Source: Saccoglossus kowalevskii (taxonomy: Eukaryota; Hemichordata; Enteropneusta; Harrimaniidae). Taken from it: DNA of 64,000 nt. Position numbers and translations under genes: made by a program. The stretch's first letter is position 1. Each line of letters opens with the position of its first letter. A model generated the notes under the pieces. The model saw only the letters and a list, made by a program, of their open reading frames with translations, was not told the origin of the DNA and did not search any database. Shown here piece by piece: positions 1 to 12,912 of the stretch. The DNA lies in contig NW_003107587.1 of NCBI RefSeq assembly GCF_000003605.2, positions 423,167-487,166 on the forward strand, read 5' to 3'.

Positions 1-537
1 TATTAGGTAATACGGCAAGTGGTACAACATTTCAACATCAGTCTGCCTCATAGTGTATGGCCTGCTTATTGCTATTGAGAAGGGCACCCACAGAACTCAC
101 ACTGGATAAGGGGGTTATTTCACTGCTAGAATGGGGTAGATAAGACAATAATACTGGAAATGAAATACACATACACCAAAATATCAAGTTAAAGCTTCTG
201 GCTTTAATATCTCTCAAAATAATTACGAGAAATAAAGCACAGAAAAATGCAATGAATAAATACACTGCATTGGTGAGAATCACAGTTCCAGGATATGGAA
301 ATTGATGACAGTCAATGGCTTCTGCAACACAACGACAGAGAAATACATTCCTGTTTGCAGAGAAATGCTGCTATTGTGGAGGGCACCGCTGAAAGCAGGA
401 AATCGCAGAGCAGTTCATACAAGTCTCACTGAATGATGATTGAAGCCTGTATCACTTGCAGCAACACACAGAGTACTCAGTTTAAATGGTGGACCACAAC
501 AGTCCCCAGTCTAACCAATTTATAGGCGTAAATGTCC
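1..537. other. Non-coding, nothing recognised
   Basis: I see no convincing exon, RNA gene or repeat here. The longest open frame is an 81-codon minus-strand frame at 38-283, within chance expectation for AT-rich DNA. Confidence 0.5.
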
Positions 538-1086
538 CAGAAAGACATATTTGTTTAACATTTTGTGTCCATGTCCGTATATCCACTTTAATACGAAGAA
601 AGCGTGCGAAACAAGATGAACGTGAAAATAAATGTGCAATCTGAAATTAACAGAAGAGACATTTTTTTATAATAATCAAGATATGAAATAACAATTAAAT
701 TGCCATTGTATGCACCTATATGAACATCGGGAATGAAGGAAATTGTCTGAGTACACTACAATACTTCATTAACAAGGTGTATTTTTATGTGTCCACGTGG
801 TTTGATAATCAGAATATATCATTATTTTCTATATTATTATTTGCTGCTTGTCAACATTTGGCAGATTTACGTCGACGTAAAATTGAATATCATATTGTGC
901 AAGCGTTGATTGATCTATGGTTGAAGTCACGGCAACATTAATGCATAGTTGTCAATAGAACGAGGGTTTATTAAATTTTGTATAAATGAATTATCCAGTA
1001 AAATCTCAATGTAAGCATGATGTTTGCTGATTCTCAGTTTAACCAAGTACAATGTCGAGTATATTCGCAATGCAATGTGGGATACA
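538..1086 (+). repeat. Direct duplication, copy 1 (about 550 bp)
   Basis: This segment is nearly identical to 1349-1944, in the same orientation and about 810 bp upstream of it. The shared part runs from the region of TTGTGTCCATGTCCGTAT to the region of GTATATTCGCAATGCA. A 73-codon frame (720-941) lies inside, but its counterpart in copy 2 is frameshifted by a 1-bp deletion after the RRRKI residues, so it is probably not a coding sequence under selection. The copy carries the perfect 16-bp palindrome TTTACGTCGACGTAAA at 866-881. Compared with copy 2 it lacks 47 bp next to an AAAA tract at 1000-1003. I do not recognise the element; it may be a dispersed repeat or a local segmental duplication. 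Confidence 0.85.
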
Positions 1087-1348
1087 TGTCGTACATCGGA
1101 ATATAACTAGACAACAAATCCCCGTATCTCGAATACGAACACGATTTGTATTAAAAGAAGAACAGCTCTTGTGGTATTATGGCCGAATAGTTTCCCTCCT
1201 GCATCTTCACAATATGTGTCGAACCTGGGCGTTTAGGGTTACTATGTAGCTAAACCAAAGTAATATACCGATAAATAATGTCACATGTAGAATAAATGTA
1301 AGTCTATGTTGTATGTTAAATGTCAGAAAAATACGGTCTTATTAATAG

Positions 1349-1944
1349 AAAGACTGTATTTATTTGTTTATAATGTTGTGTCCATGTCCGTATGTCGACT
1401 TTAAGACGAAGACAGTGTGAGGAACAAGATGAACGTGAAAATGAATGTGCATTCTGAAATTAACAGAAGAGACATTTTTTTATAATAATCAAGATATGAA
1501 ATAACAATTAAATTGCCATTGTATGAACCTATATGAACATCGGGAATGAAGGAAATTGTCTGAGTACACTACAATACTTCATTAACAAGGTGTATTTTTA
1601 TTTGTCCACGTGGTTTGATAATCAGAATATATCATTATTTTCTACATTATTATTTGCTGCTAGTCAACATTTGGCAGATGTACGTCGACGTAAAATTCAT
1701 ATCATATTGTGCAATCGTTGGTTGATCTATGTTTGAAGTCACGGCAACATTTTCCATAGTTGTCAATAGAACGAGGGTTTATTAAATTTTATATAAATGA
1801 ATTATATAGTAAAAGTTCTTGTTGACTCCACGACGTCTTCAATTAACCAGCAACCCGAAAATCTCAATGTAAGCATGATGTTTGCTGATTCTCAGTTTAA
1901 CCAAGCACAATGTCGAGTATATTCGCAATGCACTATGGGATACA
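1349..1944 (+). repeat. Direct duplication, copy 2 (about 596 bp)
   Basis: Second copy of the 538-1086 segment, differing by scattered substitutions and small indels. It contains 47 bp absent from copy 1 (about 1815-1861), bounded on both sides by AAAA. This is what a slippage or microhomology deletion in copy 1 would leave. The flanks differ (1087-1348 has no counterpart after 1944), so the two copies are not simple abutting tandem units. The embedded frame at 1533-1736 shares about 55 N-terminal residues with the copy 1 frame and then shifts. Confidence 0.85.
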
Positions 1945-4900
1945 GAATCGACGTTGACATTTAGCTTAAGGTGTGTAGTTGAACTTTCCCAGCATCAGTT
2001 CTGCCTGCTCACAATCAAGCAATGGTGTTTTTGTTCGATAATACATTTATAGAGATCAATGAGTATCACTTTTTTCAAATCTAACCTAGCACACCAATGA
2101 AAGTGGAGATCTATATTTCATACGGCGTCATTGCTTCGCATTACAGATATTGTACTATACGCATTACATTCATTTATTAAATAATTACACGGAATTTTGC
2201 ATAATAATCATTTCGGAAAAATAATCAGCGTTCGTCAAAATACCATGACGTCAAGGGTGTTATTCAAAAGAACAAATTGTAAATGCCCAAAAATGTTGCA
2301 ACAAAGAAATTACTTTAGTTGGGTGTTGGTTGTTACTTATCGACAATCAACAGTATCGATTTACCGTTACACTCACTGTCTTATGCATTTCATAACTGTA
2401 ACTAACTATTCACTGGTACTTAAGTGTGTGCTCAAACATTCACATCATCCCGTTTCGCGTAGTTCCTGTTAGCAACAGTGGTATTACATACGTACGGAAG
2501 TTAGAAACTTTATTCAGAAGTAACATACGACAACTTTGCGGGAGATTGCCTAATCAATGGTTATTTTTGAACCAATATTTGATTATGCTCCACCAAATTC
2601 TGTAGTATGCTCCATTCTACTGATATATCGTATTTAAGCCCGAAATGGCACAATGTTGCGTTGAATCTTCTGCCAGCGGCATACAGCAGAGATGTAGAAA
2701 ATAAGCGAAAGAATGAAAATAATTTCTAGTCACATGACATCCGGAGTTGAAATAATTGCGTATAAAGAGATATAGTATTCGACTTAAAATACAATAAAGT
2801 ATAACCGTCGCACTGTGACGTCATATGTTTACATCTTTCACCAACCAGCATGCGAATGTCTGATATAACATATCGCCCATTGACTAGCATTAGCTCCATC
2901 TGTTGGTAGATAACATTCGCTATCAGCTGTTTTATTAACAGAGACACTCCATGCTTATTTAATGATAACATCCTCGAACAACGCTTTGATTTTGCCAATA
3001 TTCACACATTTTTACCTGATTTTATTCATAAATTATTACGCCCATAATACCGGTAATGAAATGTCCAGACAAGTAATTCATATTTTATGGCCAATGTTTT
3101 CAAATATATATCAAAATCGGGACTATACGATTTTATTGTTAGATCCACCGTGTCAGCGTTGCACACGGCAGCTCCACAGGTTAACCCGTAAATTCAATCA
3201 TAAATTACAAGCTAGTTGTCTGTTATTGTTATTTGCATGTGTTTCTTGTCTTTCTTTTAAAAAACTATGTGGCTCTATACAATTGACTTATTGATTATTT
3301 TTGTCATTATTATTAAAATAATGTTTATTTTTGCGTACTGAAATAATCAAACCATCCACAGAAGGATTACACCCGTCAAAACGGTTAAAGCTGCTCGCAA
3401 CATTGGTCTTCGGTGATTACTGAAATTTGGTGAAAATTACACCGCATATCATATACCTGCATATCCGACGCATAGGACTCATCCACTACCAACGTGTACC
3501 GAAGCACACATGTCTCAAACCTATTCACACAGTTATAAGCGCTATACTGGATTAATGACGTATATATGCATGTGTAATGGATAACAAACAAGACAACACC
3601 GAATTGGAATGCAGAGAAAATACACTTATACAGGGAAAAGAATCTTTTTGGTACAGAGGAATTAGACATCTTCCATCGTATTTTCGTGTTTACCATCTGT
3701 TGATTTGCATGAGACAGTTTGTTACGTATTATATATTTCATCAGAAGAAATATGAGTCACTACCCCGTGTTTCAAAGGACCTAATGGTAGACAGTTGGCA
3801 AAAAAGGTTATTAAATATAATATCAATAATTACAGTAAATTATGATTAATTATTAGATCCATCCATAACTGCACTAGACGCAAATACTGTAGATGATGAG
3901 TTGGAATTTATTATAATAGTCTGTGATAATCAATAATGAATAAATGGATATTTTGTGCGAGATAACGTTAATGAAGCATTAATAGCACTAATAATTTCTT
4001 ATAGGTTTAGTAGTTATATGAATGTATTGTGATTTCAACAATACGTGTTTATCTGAACAGGCAAATGCGTCATCTACTAGTACTTCACAAGATTAAATCT
4101 TGTTAAACAGTAAGTCGCTTTTGGAATACCTTGATATTAAAACCTAAGCATACAAGTGTGTGGTCACCTGAGATGATTTAATTTTATGATAGCACGTTTT
4201 CTGAATATCTTTCATTTGTCTGGATCGACCATCAAATTAGGTAGAGTACTCACCAAATATTAGTTTATTGTTACAACACGTGCCATGGTATAAGGTTAAA
4301 TGAGTTGACTAATAACGGCGGTCGTGAATGCACATCATATGTCACCGCGTTCATCTCCAGTCATGTCATAAATGGAAGAATGGTCCCTCAACGACCTGAG
4401 CTTTCCCCCGAATTAACCTAGCCGCTGACCCCTATTTAAGAACGCCGACTACAACAATGATGCCATCGTTATGAACATGGACATGTTAATAGAAATCATC
4501 GTCAATATACTGCTGTATTTCCGTAAGGACTCCAACCGCCGTGTATTTTTCCACTCTATGTAACTTGAGAAAACACACACACACACAAAAACGCGAAATT
4601 GACATTTATTTTTTTAAATACAGATCTTTGTGAATTTGATAATTATTGTCCAAATAATTCTATTAATTTTGTCAATATATTTATATAACCCCAGTCTGAA
4701 TGGGGTTTATTGAAATCAAGGGTTAAGGGAGTTCCATTTTGATAGAAATCGACGACAACTTAACACTTTTCGTTGCATCAACCAATTGACAGCATTGTGT
4801 CTCAACGCGCCACCTGTAACAAGGAATACGCAGTGACGACCTCGCCAATCATTTTTCCCAAGTGTATGTTATATGTTCTGTCAACGAAAAGAGGCCAGTT

Positions 4901-5652
4901 TGGAAATGTCAATTACCTTCCTATAGGTATGATTGATTTTATTGTGCGATATATGAAACGACATCACGCTGCCGGGGTAATCACTAAAACATTTTACTAT
5001 CGTATTACTACTCGCCTATAAGATTGAAAAAAGTCGCATCCAATTACATTTAGTTTTTTTGTCACAAAAACCAACAATGCATTGCGTGTAGAACCACTGA
5101 TGAACTGTTGCCCTAAAGAACAGTTAGCTATTCTACAACAAAAGATCACCAAATTATCAAATTTAACTTATTCATGGTGTGTCTGATGACACCAATAAGG
5201 TTTTGATAAGAGTCGGAATGAAATCACGCAGCTATGTTCTAGTCAATAATCCCCCTCTGCACGAATAATGCCGACCCTTAATGATAAATGGCTCAGGGTC
5301 AATAATCAAATAATGTATATGTACGGGGGTGTTGCTATGGTGATCAGTGTGGAAATGAAAAAGCTTATTTTCGCTGAAGAATGAACTTTATAATACGACT
5401 TTTCACTTGTTGATGCCTTCAGATTTTAAGACACATAAGACAAGTAGTGATCATTAACATCTAACGTCATTTGCGGTTTTTTTTATGCAGGTGATAATAT
5501 GTCCGCTCACGCCAGCGTGTTGGAGGCTCGCTCATAGCTAGTTTACTATGTGCATTCAGTAGTTGGATAGATATATATTTGGGAAACGATTTCAGTGATC
5601 ATTGCATAACTGACTACGAACGAGACAGTAGAATGGTATGACGTATGCGAAC
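1945..5652. other. Non-coding stretch
   Basis: No gene is supported here. It contains a 59-bp block repeated elsewhere (2805-2863), a short AC dinucleotide run near 4573-4586, and a weak echo (about 5366-5386) of the internal TATTTTCGCTGAAG sequence of the MITE family found at 21.6, 29.4 and 30.3 kb. Open frames reach only about 118 codons and show no recognisable domain. Confidence 0.5.
2805..2863 (+). repeat. 59-bp dispersed block with CRE, copy 1
   Basis: This block matches 38237-38295 in inverted orientation at 53 of 59 positions by hand alignment; five of the six differences are transitions. It begins CCGTCGCACTGTGACGTCAT, so it contains a perfect CRE octamer TGACGTCA at 2816-2823, and it ends with an AACCAGCATGC segment. 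Similarity stops sharply on both sides. It may be a fragment of a dispersed repeat or a conserved regulatory cassette. Confidence 0.8.
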
Positions 5653-5770
5653 AATTATACCACGTGATATTGAAACTCGCATGTCGTCTATTTCAATAAT
5701 AATTTGCTCTTAATTATACCACGTGATATTGAAACTAACAAGTCGTCTATTTTAATAATAATTACCTCGA
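5653..5770 (+). repeat. Two-copy 59-bp tandem repeat
   Basis: The unit starting AATTATACCACGTGATATTG is present at 5653 and again at 5712, a period of 59 bp. The copies share the GTCGTCTATTT and AATAATAATT segments with few substitutions. Each carries one CACGTG E-box palindrome. No coding content is evident. Confidence 0.85.
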
Positions 5771-8700
5771 GGCATATTTATGTACGCTCGACAATAAGTT
5801 GCTCAGTTGTATCGCAAGCAACTTGTTGCATGTCGTGAAATTGCTACAGCTGCAGTTTGTCATCCAAATTGACTGGACATTTAAAAAACAACTTCGTTCG
5901 TATTGGCAAGATTGCCGCGACGTGTATTGCTCACTCGCAATGATGTAAGAACGGAGCGTGGTCGTTTACGTATTATACAATCAAGCGTGGAGGTAAAATC
6001 AAATGGCCACTGTAACAGCAAAATATGATTTCATGGCATTGACTCGATGACCTCGATCTAACATTATCGGTCATGTAAGATTTCAATTTCGAGAACGGCA
6101 CGCTTCTAAGCAATTTACAGCTTATAGTGATAGTAAGGATTTAGAGGTGAAAATAAAACATAATGCAAAGATTGAGTGAAAATTACTTCCATAACCCCAA
6201 CTGTTGATATGGGTTATAATGTGTTACATATGCTTAAAAACGGAGCGAAAGTCGTTACCGCGTCATCGTTCCTAGATTCTAAAATATGTTTGCGCACGTT
6301 AACATCGAATTAGCCGGATTTTACATAAACAGTATTTGAGTATCATTTCGCACAATAGACTCATTTCACCTGTATGGTGCATTATTTTTAAAGCATTATA
6401 TTATTTTATTAAATTTAAACATCGTGATAAAGCGATACGAGGTGTGAATGTAACTTTAAATACACACAGGTCTGTATTCATCGAGAACATCCGGGTATTA
6501 CAATAGCACGATAATACAAATACGTCATTGGCTTGGGTGTTCTTAGCAACGGCATAGAGTGGGATAATCATCACATATCACCAACGCAGCTGCTCAAAAA
6601 GAAAAAAAAATGATAAGGAAAATGAATTTGTATTTAAATAATAGACCTGTAACCGGATTCGAATTCAGATTCAAGTTTAAAACCATTAATTTTGCGAACT
6701 CATTCCTGCCATGCACGCTAGGTATGTGACTCCTATATCCGGTTGGTTTGGAATTTTAATTACTGAATTGAGATATTCAGTCTAATCAGGTATCGTCATC
6801 ATCTAAACGCGTATAACTACAAACGAAAAAGACGAAATGGTTAGATTAGAATTCAATACCGATCGTTCACATTAATATATGCTGCTGCCAATTCTGAATT
6901 GACTATAATCGACTTAAAAAGTGGGCTATTATGTTACAAACATAGTGTAGAACTCAGATATCGCGAGACAGACTTCACGAACTCAGCCCAATTGATTTGA
7001 CTTCATTGTATGTGTGTCTCGGATCGAATGTCAATAGGTCCCACGCGCTTACCGCTGATGTATATACAATGGACTGACCAAGACGTGTGTAAGGATTACT
7101 CTCGCTATCCTGTAACCTTGAAAAAACAAGTACACTGTAGCTGGTACATTTCCATGACAGACCATTTCAACACGTCTAATAACCACTTCCGTTAGCAATT
7201 CCACGTTGTAATAGGTATTGTCACTATACACACTCACGCTCGTTAAACGCTGTCATTTACGTCATTTAACAGTCACAGTGCGAGTGCCACGTGTCAGAGT
7301 AACGCTGACTCACAAGTTTCTAGTTTGATCCGTGACTCCTGTCGTAGATATGTGCGCTGATCTAAGTGTCTTTGGAACGTTCATGTTGATGATGAATATC
7401 TTTGTTCCAAATATTATCATCCTTCACAAAACAAACGCGCCTGGTTTTCCCCATATTTTGCAAAACTTCGTACCATGACCTGTAGGCAATAACACAGTTA
7501 TGTGGCGCTCAGTGGCTAGCCCCTATTACTGTGTGCTGCAACGTCTCGTTCGCATTAGTCGATCGGTATTGCGTTCTGTCGGATGCTTGAATCGAACAAC
7601 ACGAACAAGATAAGCAATGTATCCGAAGTTTGTCTGCATTTGTAAGAAACGTTTGAACAAACACACGATGATTCAAGTTAAGAAGTCCTTTGAACGTGTT
7701 TTTTGCATGCATGTTTTGCTTGTGAGCATCATCGACTCCCAACGTCCGCTGCGCCCTCAATATCAGCGGCTCTCTGCATGTAAGATTGCTATGGGATTAT
7801 CATCAAAGATGTAATACGAAATACAAGTAGTATTATGATTAACAAAATTGGTATTATTATTTGTATTGACTTTCAGGAATATGCAAATTATCTGTATTCT
7901 CATTACAACTACGTTGTAGATTTCAATAATACGACATGTGAAACTATATTATTGACCAACGATCAGGCAATGTGAAAACGCTGCAAATTTATCAGTTATA
8001 CAAATTTGCCGAAAATGCATTTGTTTTCAAATACTGTTATTGTCTGACTTGAATTCTTTTTTCCCGGATATATCAATTTGGCCAGGAATTTATAGAGATT
8101 ACCCAAGGTTCGGACAACGGATGCTGATCCATTTTTATTATTTATAAAAGAAATCCTATGATTATTTTTTAGACAGAATTGAATATTTTTCAATGAAAAC
8201 ATCCAATTAGTCGTGTGTGTGTTTCATGATGCCTCCCATTACAGATAATAATTCGATGCGTAACATTCGTACATGTCCAAACAATCGCGTGGTTAGTGTA
8301 ACTACATGAAAATCGTTTAACAAACCAAATCGAATTACGTATATACGAATGAAAGTCAGACAACAATTATTGTTGGTTTTGTATGTTTCTAGTAATAAAT
8401 TGTTTATTTACAAATCTCTGGTCCGTCTGTTAATGGATATTTTACCAGCGCAGTAATATTTATGTACATCATACTTTGCTTTCGGGAGCGTTTCGCCCAA
8501 ACAAATTATATGCCTGAAACAGTCAATGCGCCACTATGTCTGATAGGACAAAGCGTACAACGAATTAAGAGATCAGCGAAACCTTATTATTTAGGGCACA
8601 TATCAAATAACATTGTAGGAATGATATTAAATTTTATATCAAAATGTCTAGACAATAATAGGCATCAAATTACGTCATATATATGGGAAGCCATGCATAT

Positions 8701-11700
8701 ATTTTATATTGAGTTTGTTTTCGTGCTCGGCATATCGGGATGTATTAATAAATTGGTATTACGTGACAGATGTTGACCCATTTCTACACCGATATGTCAA
8801 AACGTATTTCAAAATGTATGTCGGAATGGATGAAATGCTTTTTATCAAACATGTGTTTCTAATATGAAAGTTGTTATAGAACGCTAAAAATCATTTGAAG
8901 AAATTAAAAAAAAAATATTGGGTCATCATACTCAGTTTGAAGAAATTATATTATACATTGGAGTGAATATTAGGACATTTTAACAATATTCTAATGCAGG
9001 ATGTAGCTTCTTAAAAACATGGCACTTTTAAGTAGTAAGGGGGACGTTGTGCTGTTCACTAGATTGTTGTGAGAACAACCTAGTTCTGAAAAAAAAAAAC
9101 AGTCTCCTTTTATGAAACGAGTATTTCGGGAACAAAGAAACTAATAAACGGGTACTGTTTGGAACAAAGAAGGAATACTTTTCAAATAAATGCACAATAC
9201 CCTCCGCTATCGATGATTAGTGGACTGTTAGAATAATGGAGATGAGCCAAAATGTAGTATCACCGATAAACTGTGACACAGTGGCGGGATCTATATAACA
9301 AAACAACTGTAGATAAAGTTAACTCTTTGTTACAATAAACAATACTTTGTTTTCTCTGGGCATATTTAGAGTCAAATAGGAATATCAAGATTTTTTTTTA
9401 AATTGTGTAATTTAAAATTAAACCAACAATACTTTCAATTTACAGATCGGAATATTCGAGACGTAGTAAACAACAGGTTGCCATACCAATTCCACAATTT
9501 TACCTTCAAACCCATTCCCATTCCTATCGCAAGAAGCATAGTTGTAGGAGTGACCTTATAATTCTAAAAAGTCAAAGATATGGTAGGATATAATTTACTA
9601 TTAAGTATGCTGCAAAATGATAAAATAATACCCCACTAAATATTATAGAAATTCAACATGAATATCATTTTCAAAAATTTAAAAGAATATATTTGCACTT
9701 GTTAAGGAATCGGATTAGATTAGTTGGTTTGTATTTATTTTCCATTTTTTTTTCATATTCCCAAGAAAATAGTAATATCATCAATTATGTTTATATTTAT
9801 TTTCACTCTTTTTTATTTTTGTTCTTTTTGTCAGTAGTTATATGAAATATACAAATAAATGTAAACGACTGACAAGCTGACCTATATGATCAAAAAAGAG
9901 TACATATTGCAGTTAGTTGCCCCTTAGAATGAGTGAGTTATTTGGCTGGTTACGCGTTGCCTGGCGACGACAGTACACGATTCGTATCACGTGATGACAC
10001 GTTTCTTTTAGCGATTCCAAATTTCCAATGTACGAACAATTGAAAACTACGTTCATTAATGGACTATATGAAATACAATGCTTGGCTAACACTGAACGTT
10101 TTAGTACATCGCTGTATGGGTAGTATTAGTACAACGTGTAATACATGGTCGTTGTTTAGTTTACATGGAACTGATTACGTTTATATAGTGTTTTGTCATT
10201 GTAACCAGTTAACAGCTTTCAGTTTTAAATATGCCACGCCAAACATAGCATGGTATGTGAATACTATTCAATCCAGAGGCGTATTGAAAATGTACGCCGG
10301 GAAACAATTATATGACCGTGATTTTAACAGTAGAGTCGAACATATACACAAGACAGAACTTGACAGGTCAAAAACAAAACAACTAAACTGTCAATAAACA
10401 AGTTGTTTTCTGATTGGCCTAATTGTTAGGTATTACGTTTGTCAGTGTCTTAATGGTCTTAGATAGCTTCCAACGCTCTATTTTCCGCACTGAATAAAAT
10501 TTAGAAATTTAAGGCTAATTTTTGTTTTGAAAAATTTGGGAAAGCCGCCAATGACAATCGCCGACCTCTATGTGTATATGGAGCGTACAATTACGTTATA
10601 TTATATAACACTTCAATTTAAGAATTGGTCAAATCTAGCAAACGAATGATTTGAGAATGAGATTTGAAAATAAATTACAATTTGATTGATTTTATTAGAA
10701 TATTGACATTAAACGCTACCAAAAACAGTTTGGAAATAGGTCATGCCATAGTTGCTGAAAATCATGTTGCAAAAAATAATATAAATCACTTAAACAATAC
10801 CCCCGTTTTATACTAGTACCTTGATGATTCTCGTAAAGTTTTGAATTTTTTTTTATTTCTCCGATTCGTTGATATGAAATATTGCCCCAGCATAACATTT
10901 GTATTCATTCGACGTCAATATTAAATAATATACGTCTCGCAGAAAGAAATTTATTAATAGTTTTATTTAATCATTTTGTACCGCTAAATCTACTACGTTC
11001 AGATTATATGTACAAGTTTTCTATATCATAGCAAATTTTAATATTCCCCGTGTTTGCACCGTGGAATGAATTAAATAACGTTATTTAAAGATAATATGAT
11101 CAAATACATATTATATTGGCGCAATCATTATTATATGACGCGTTTCTCCTTGGCAACGATTGCTCAATCAGAATCTGCCTTACTATTCATGTAGAAAACG
11201 TTCCTTTGACGTACCGCGCCACCTTCGGAGTACGTGCTTGGATATTCGGGGTGTGAATACACGCCTTAGGTACACCAGCGTATTATATATACGAATATGT
11301 GTCATTGTATAGTGCATGAGAATGTACTCGTTTTGGGGGAAATGTACTTTATTTTGTAGTACTAACATTAAACATGTGACTCATAGCTATAGTGTCTGCG
11401 CAAAAGATGTGACGTAATTCAATCAATGTACTGTGAATGACCGTCTATGATACACGTATCTTTACATTGTACTGAAAAATGAATTTTAAAGAGAATTTTT
11501 AAACATAATAAAATCTTTCAGAATTATAAGATAATCTTATTGGACGCTTTATATAGGCACAGCAAACCGTAGCACAATTCAACAATAAAATGATCGATCA
11601 CGTCCGAAAAATCAAATATGTGAATTCGGTATTCAAAGTAATATAATTAAATGTGTACGTGCGTTAATCGGGTAGCAGAAGAAGCATTTAAAGTGCGGCA

Positions 11701-12571
11701 TTAGGGTATCAGAAATAAAATGACACAGCGAGCCTCAACTGACATATGTACAACTCCGTTCAAATTGTTCAATTTAATATTCCACAAATCAATTAGGTTT
11801 ATTTGTAAGTTTTCACCGTACTAGATGAGATTACAAGGTGCCTTGAATACAGTTTTCGTAATGGCGGATTAAAGAAATATTTTACTTTCACAAAAACACA
11901 CTGGGCGCCCATAAATCTTCACACATTCATTTACAACACTCGTGCTGAATATTGCTATCGGTGGACAATTTGTCTGCATTCATTTTCAAGCCTACGCCAA
12001 AACACATCATCGTCCTCCTTTAATGAAATATTAGACAGCCTCAAACTTCCAAAACCTTTTATATATTTTTACCGCCATACGGTAGACAGCATTCCAAACC
12101 CTGCGGGAAAAAAATGAAGAAAAAGATCTTAAAAGCTTCTTCATATAATAGGTGGAAAGGTTCTCTGCTAGATAATATACTCTCGCATCATTACTGTCTC
12201 TTTAGATTTATCCGTCCATGGTTCATTTTTTGCCAAAGGAAGAAGCGAGAGGGTGAAATATAATTTGGGTCAGCATAATTGATATCAGTTTGTTCCCCGC
12301 GAGGTTCAGTGTGCATTGCCCAGTATAGCGGATTGATTGTCAAATGTCATTCATTAATATATCTTATTTTGTTTCGTTGGTATTACGGTGACCGCATAAC
12401 TAATAATGTGCACTGCCCTTACTGTCACGATACAGTACGCCAGACCCAGACAAATGTATTGTCTTCTCGCGAAACAGTGTCGATCTAACTACTGTTCATA
12501 TAACTCTAGTGTTAATTGGTTGTACAATTATTTTCTATATTTATTTTCCAATTGGTATTTTGCCATGCATG
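5771..12571. other. Long non-coding stretch
   Basis: I find no supported gene in this 6.8 kb. It is AT-rich with homopolymer runs (for example near 8907 and 9090). Frames of about 104 codons (8462-8776) and 112 codons (10059-10397) show no domain, no biased composition and no splice context, and are likely chance. An RFX-like half-palindrome GTTGCCTGGCGAC lies at 9956-9968. A possible splice-acceptor-like pyrimidine tract on the minus strand near 12100 has no recognisable exon next to it. Confidence 0.45.
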
Positions 12572-12912
12572 TGTTACGGAACTGGGTCGGCATCACCCCC
12601 GGCACAACGTCACATGTGGCCTGCCCATTCATCACGGGTGACTGTGTTGAAACTTACTATTATGTTTTATTCAATTTATTGGTCGCGATTCGTTGTTTTA
12701 AATAAGTCAGGAGCTTTGAGTGACCCGTAAAATCGGGTCACATTAGTTCCTTTATAAAAAGGACTTGTCTTTGACACTATATGAACGCACAGCTCCGGTA
12801 CTTTGATTACATGGGTGCTTGAATCCGCCTGGCCTTGGATGCGTTGTATCCGATGTCAGCTTCTGAATAAAGACCTACAATCTACGGTTAGTCTCAATTC
12901 TTAAGTGTGACA
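12572..12912 (+). mobile_element. Probable solo LTR of a retrotransposon
   Basis: The 341-bp segment begins TGTTACGG and ends GTGTGACA, the TG...CA termini of a long terminal repeat. Inside, in LTR order, are a TATA-like TTTATAAAAA at 12751-12760 and an AATAAA poly(A) signal at 12866-12871 about 105 bp further on, close to the right end. A perfect 7-bp stem (GTGACCC/GGGTCAC, 12720-12741) precedes the TATA. Flanking CATG and CGTG could be a 4-bp target duplication with one mismatch. There is no primer-binding site or gag/pol frame next to it, and no second copy in the window, so it would be a solo LTR, perhaps of Ty3/gypsy type. The exact ends are inferred. Confidence 0.5.

Noticed and set aside
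5341-5400. Further copy of MITE family 1
   Set aside because: Only about 20 bp around TATTTTCGCTGAAG matches, and no terminal repeats are present.
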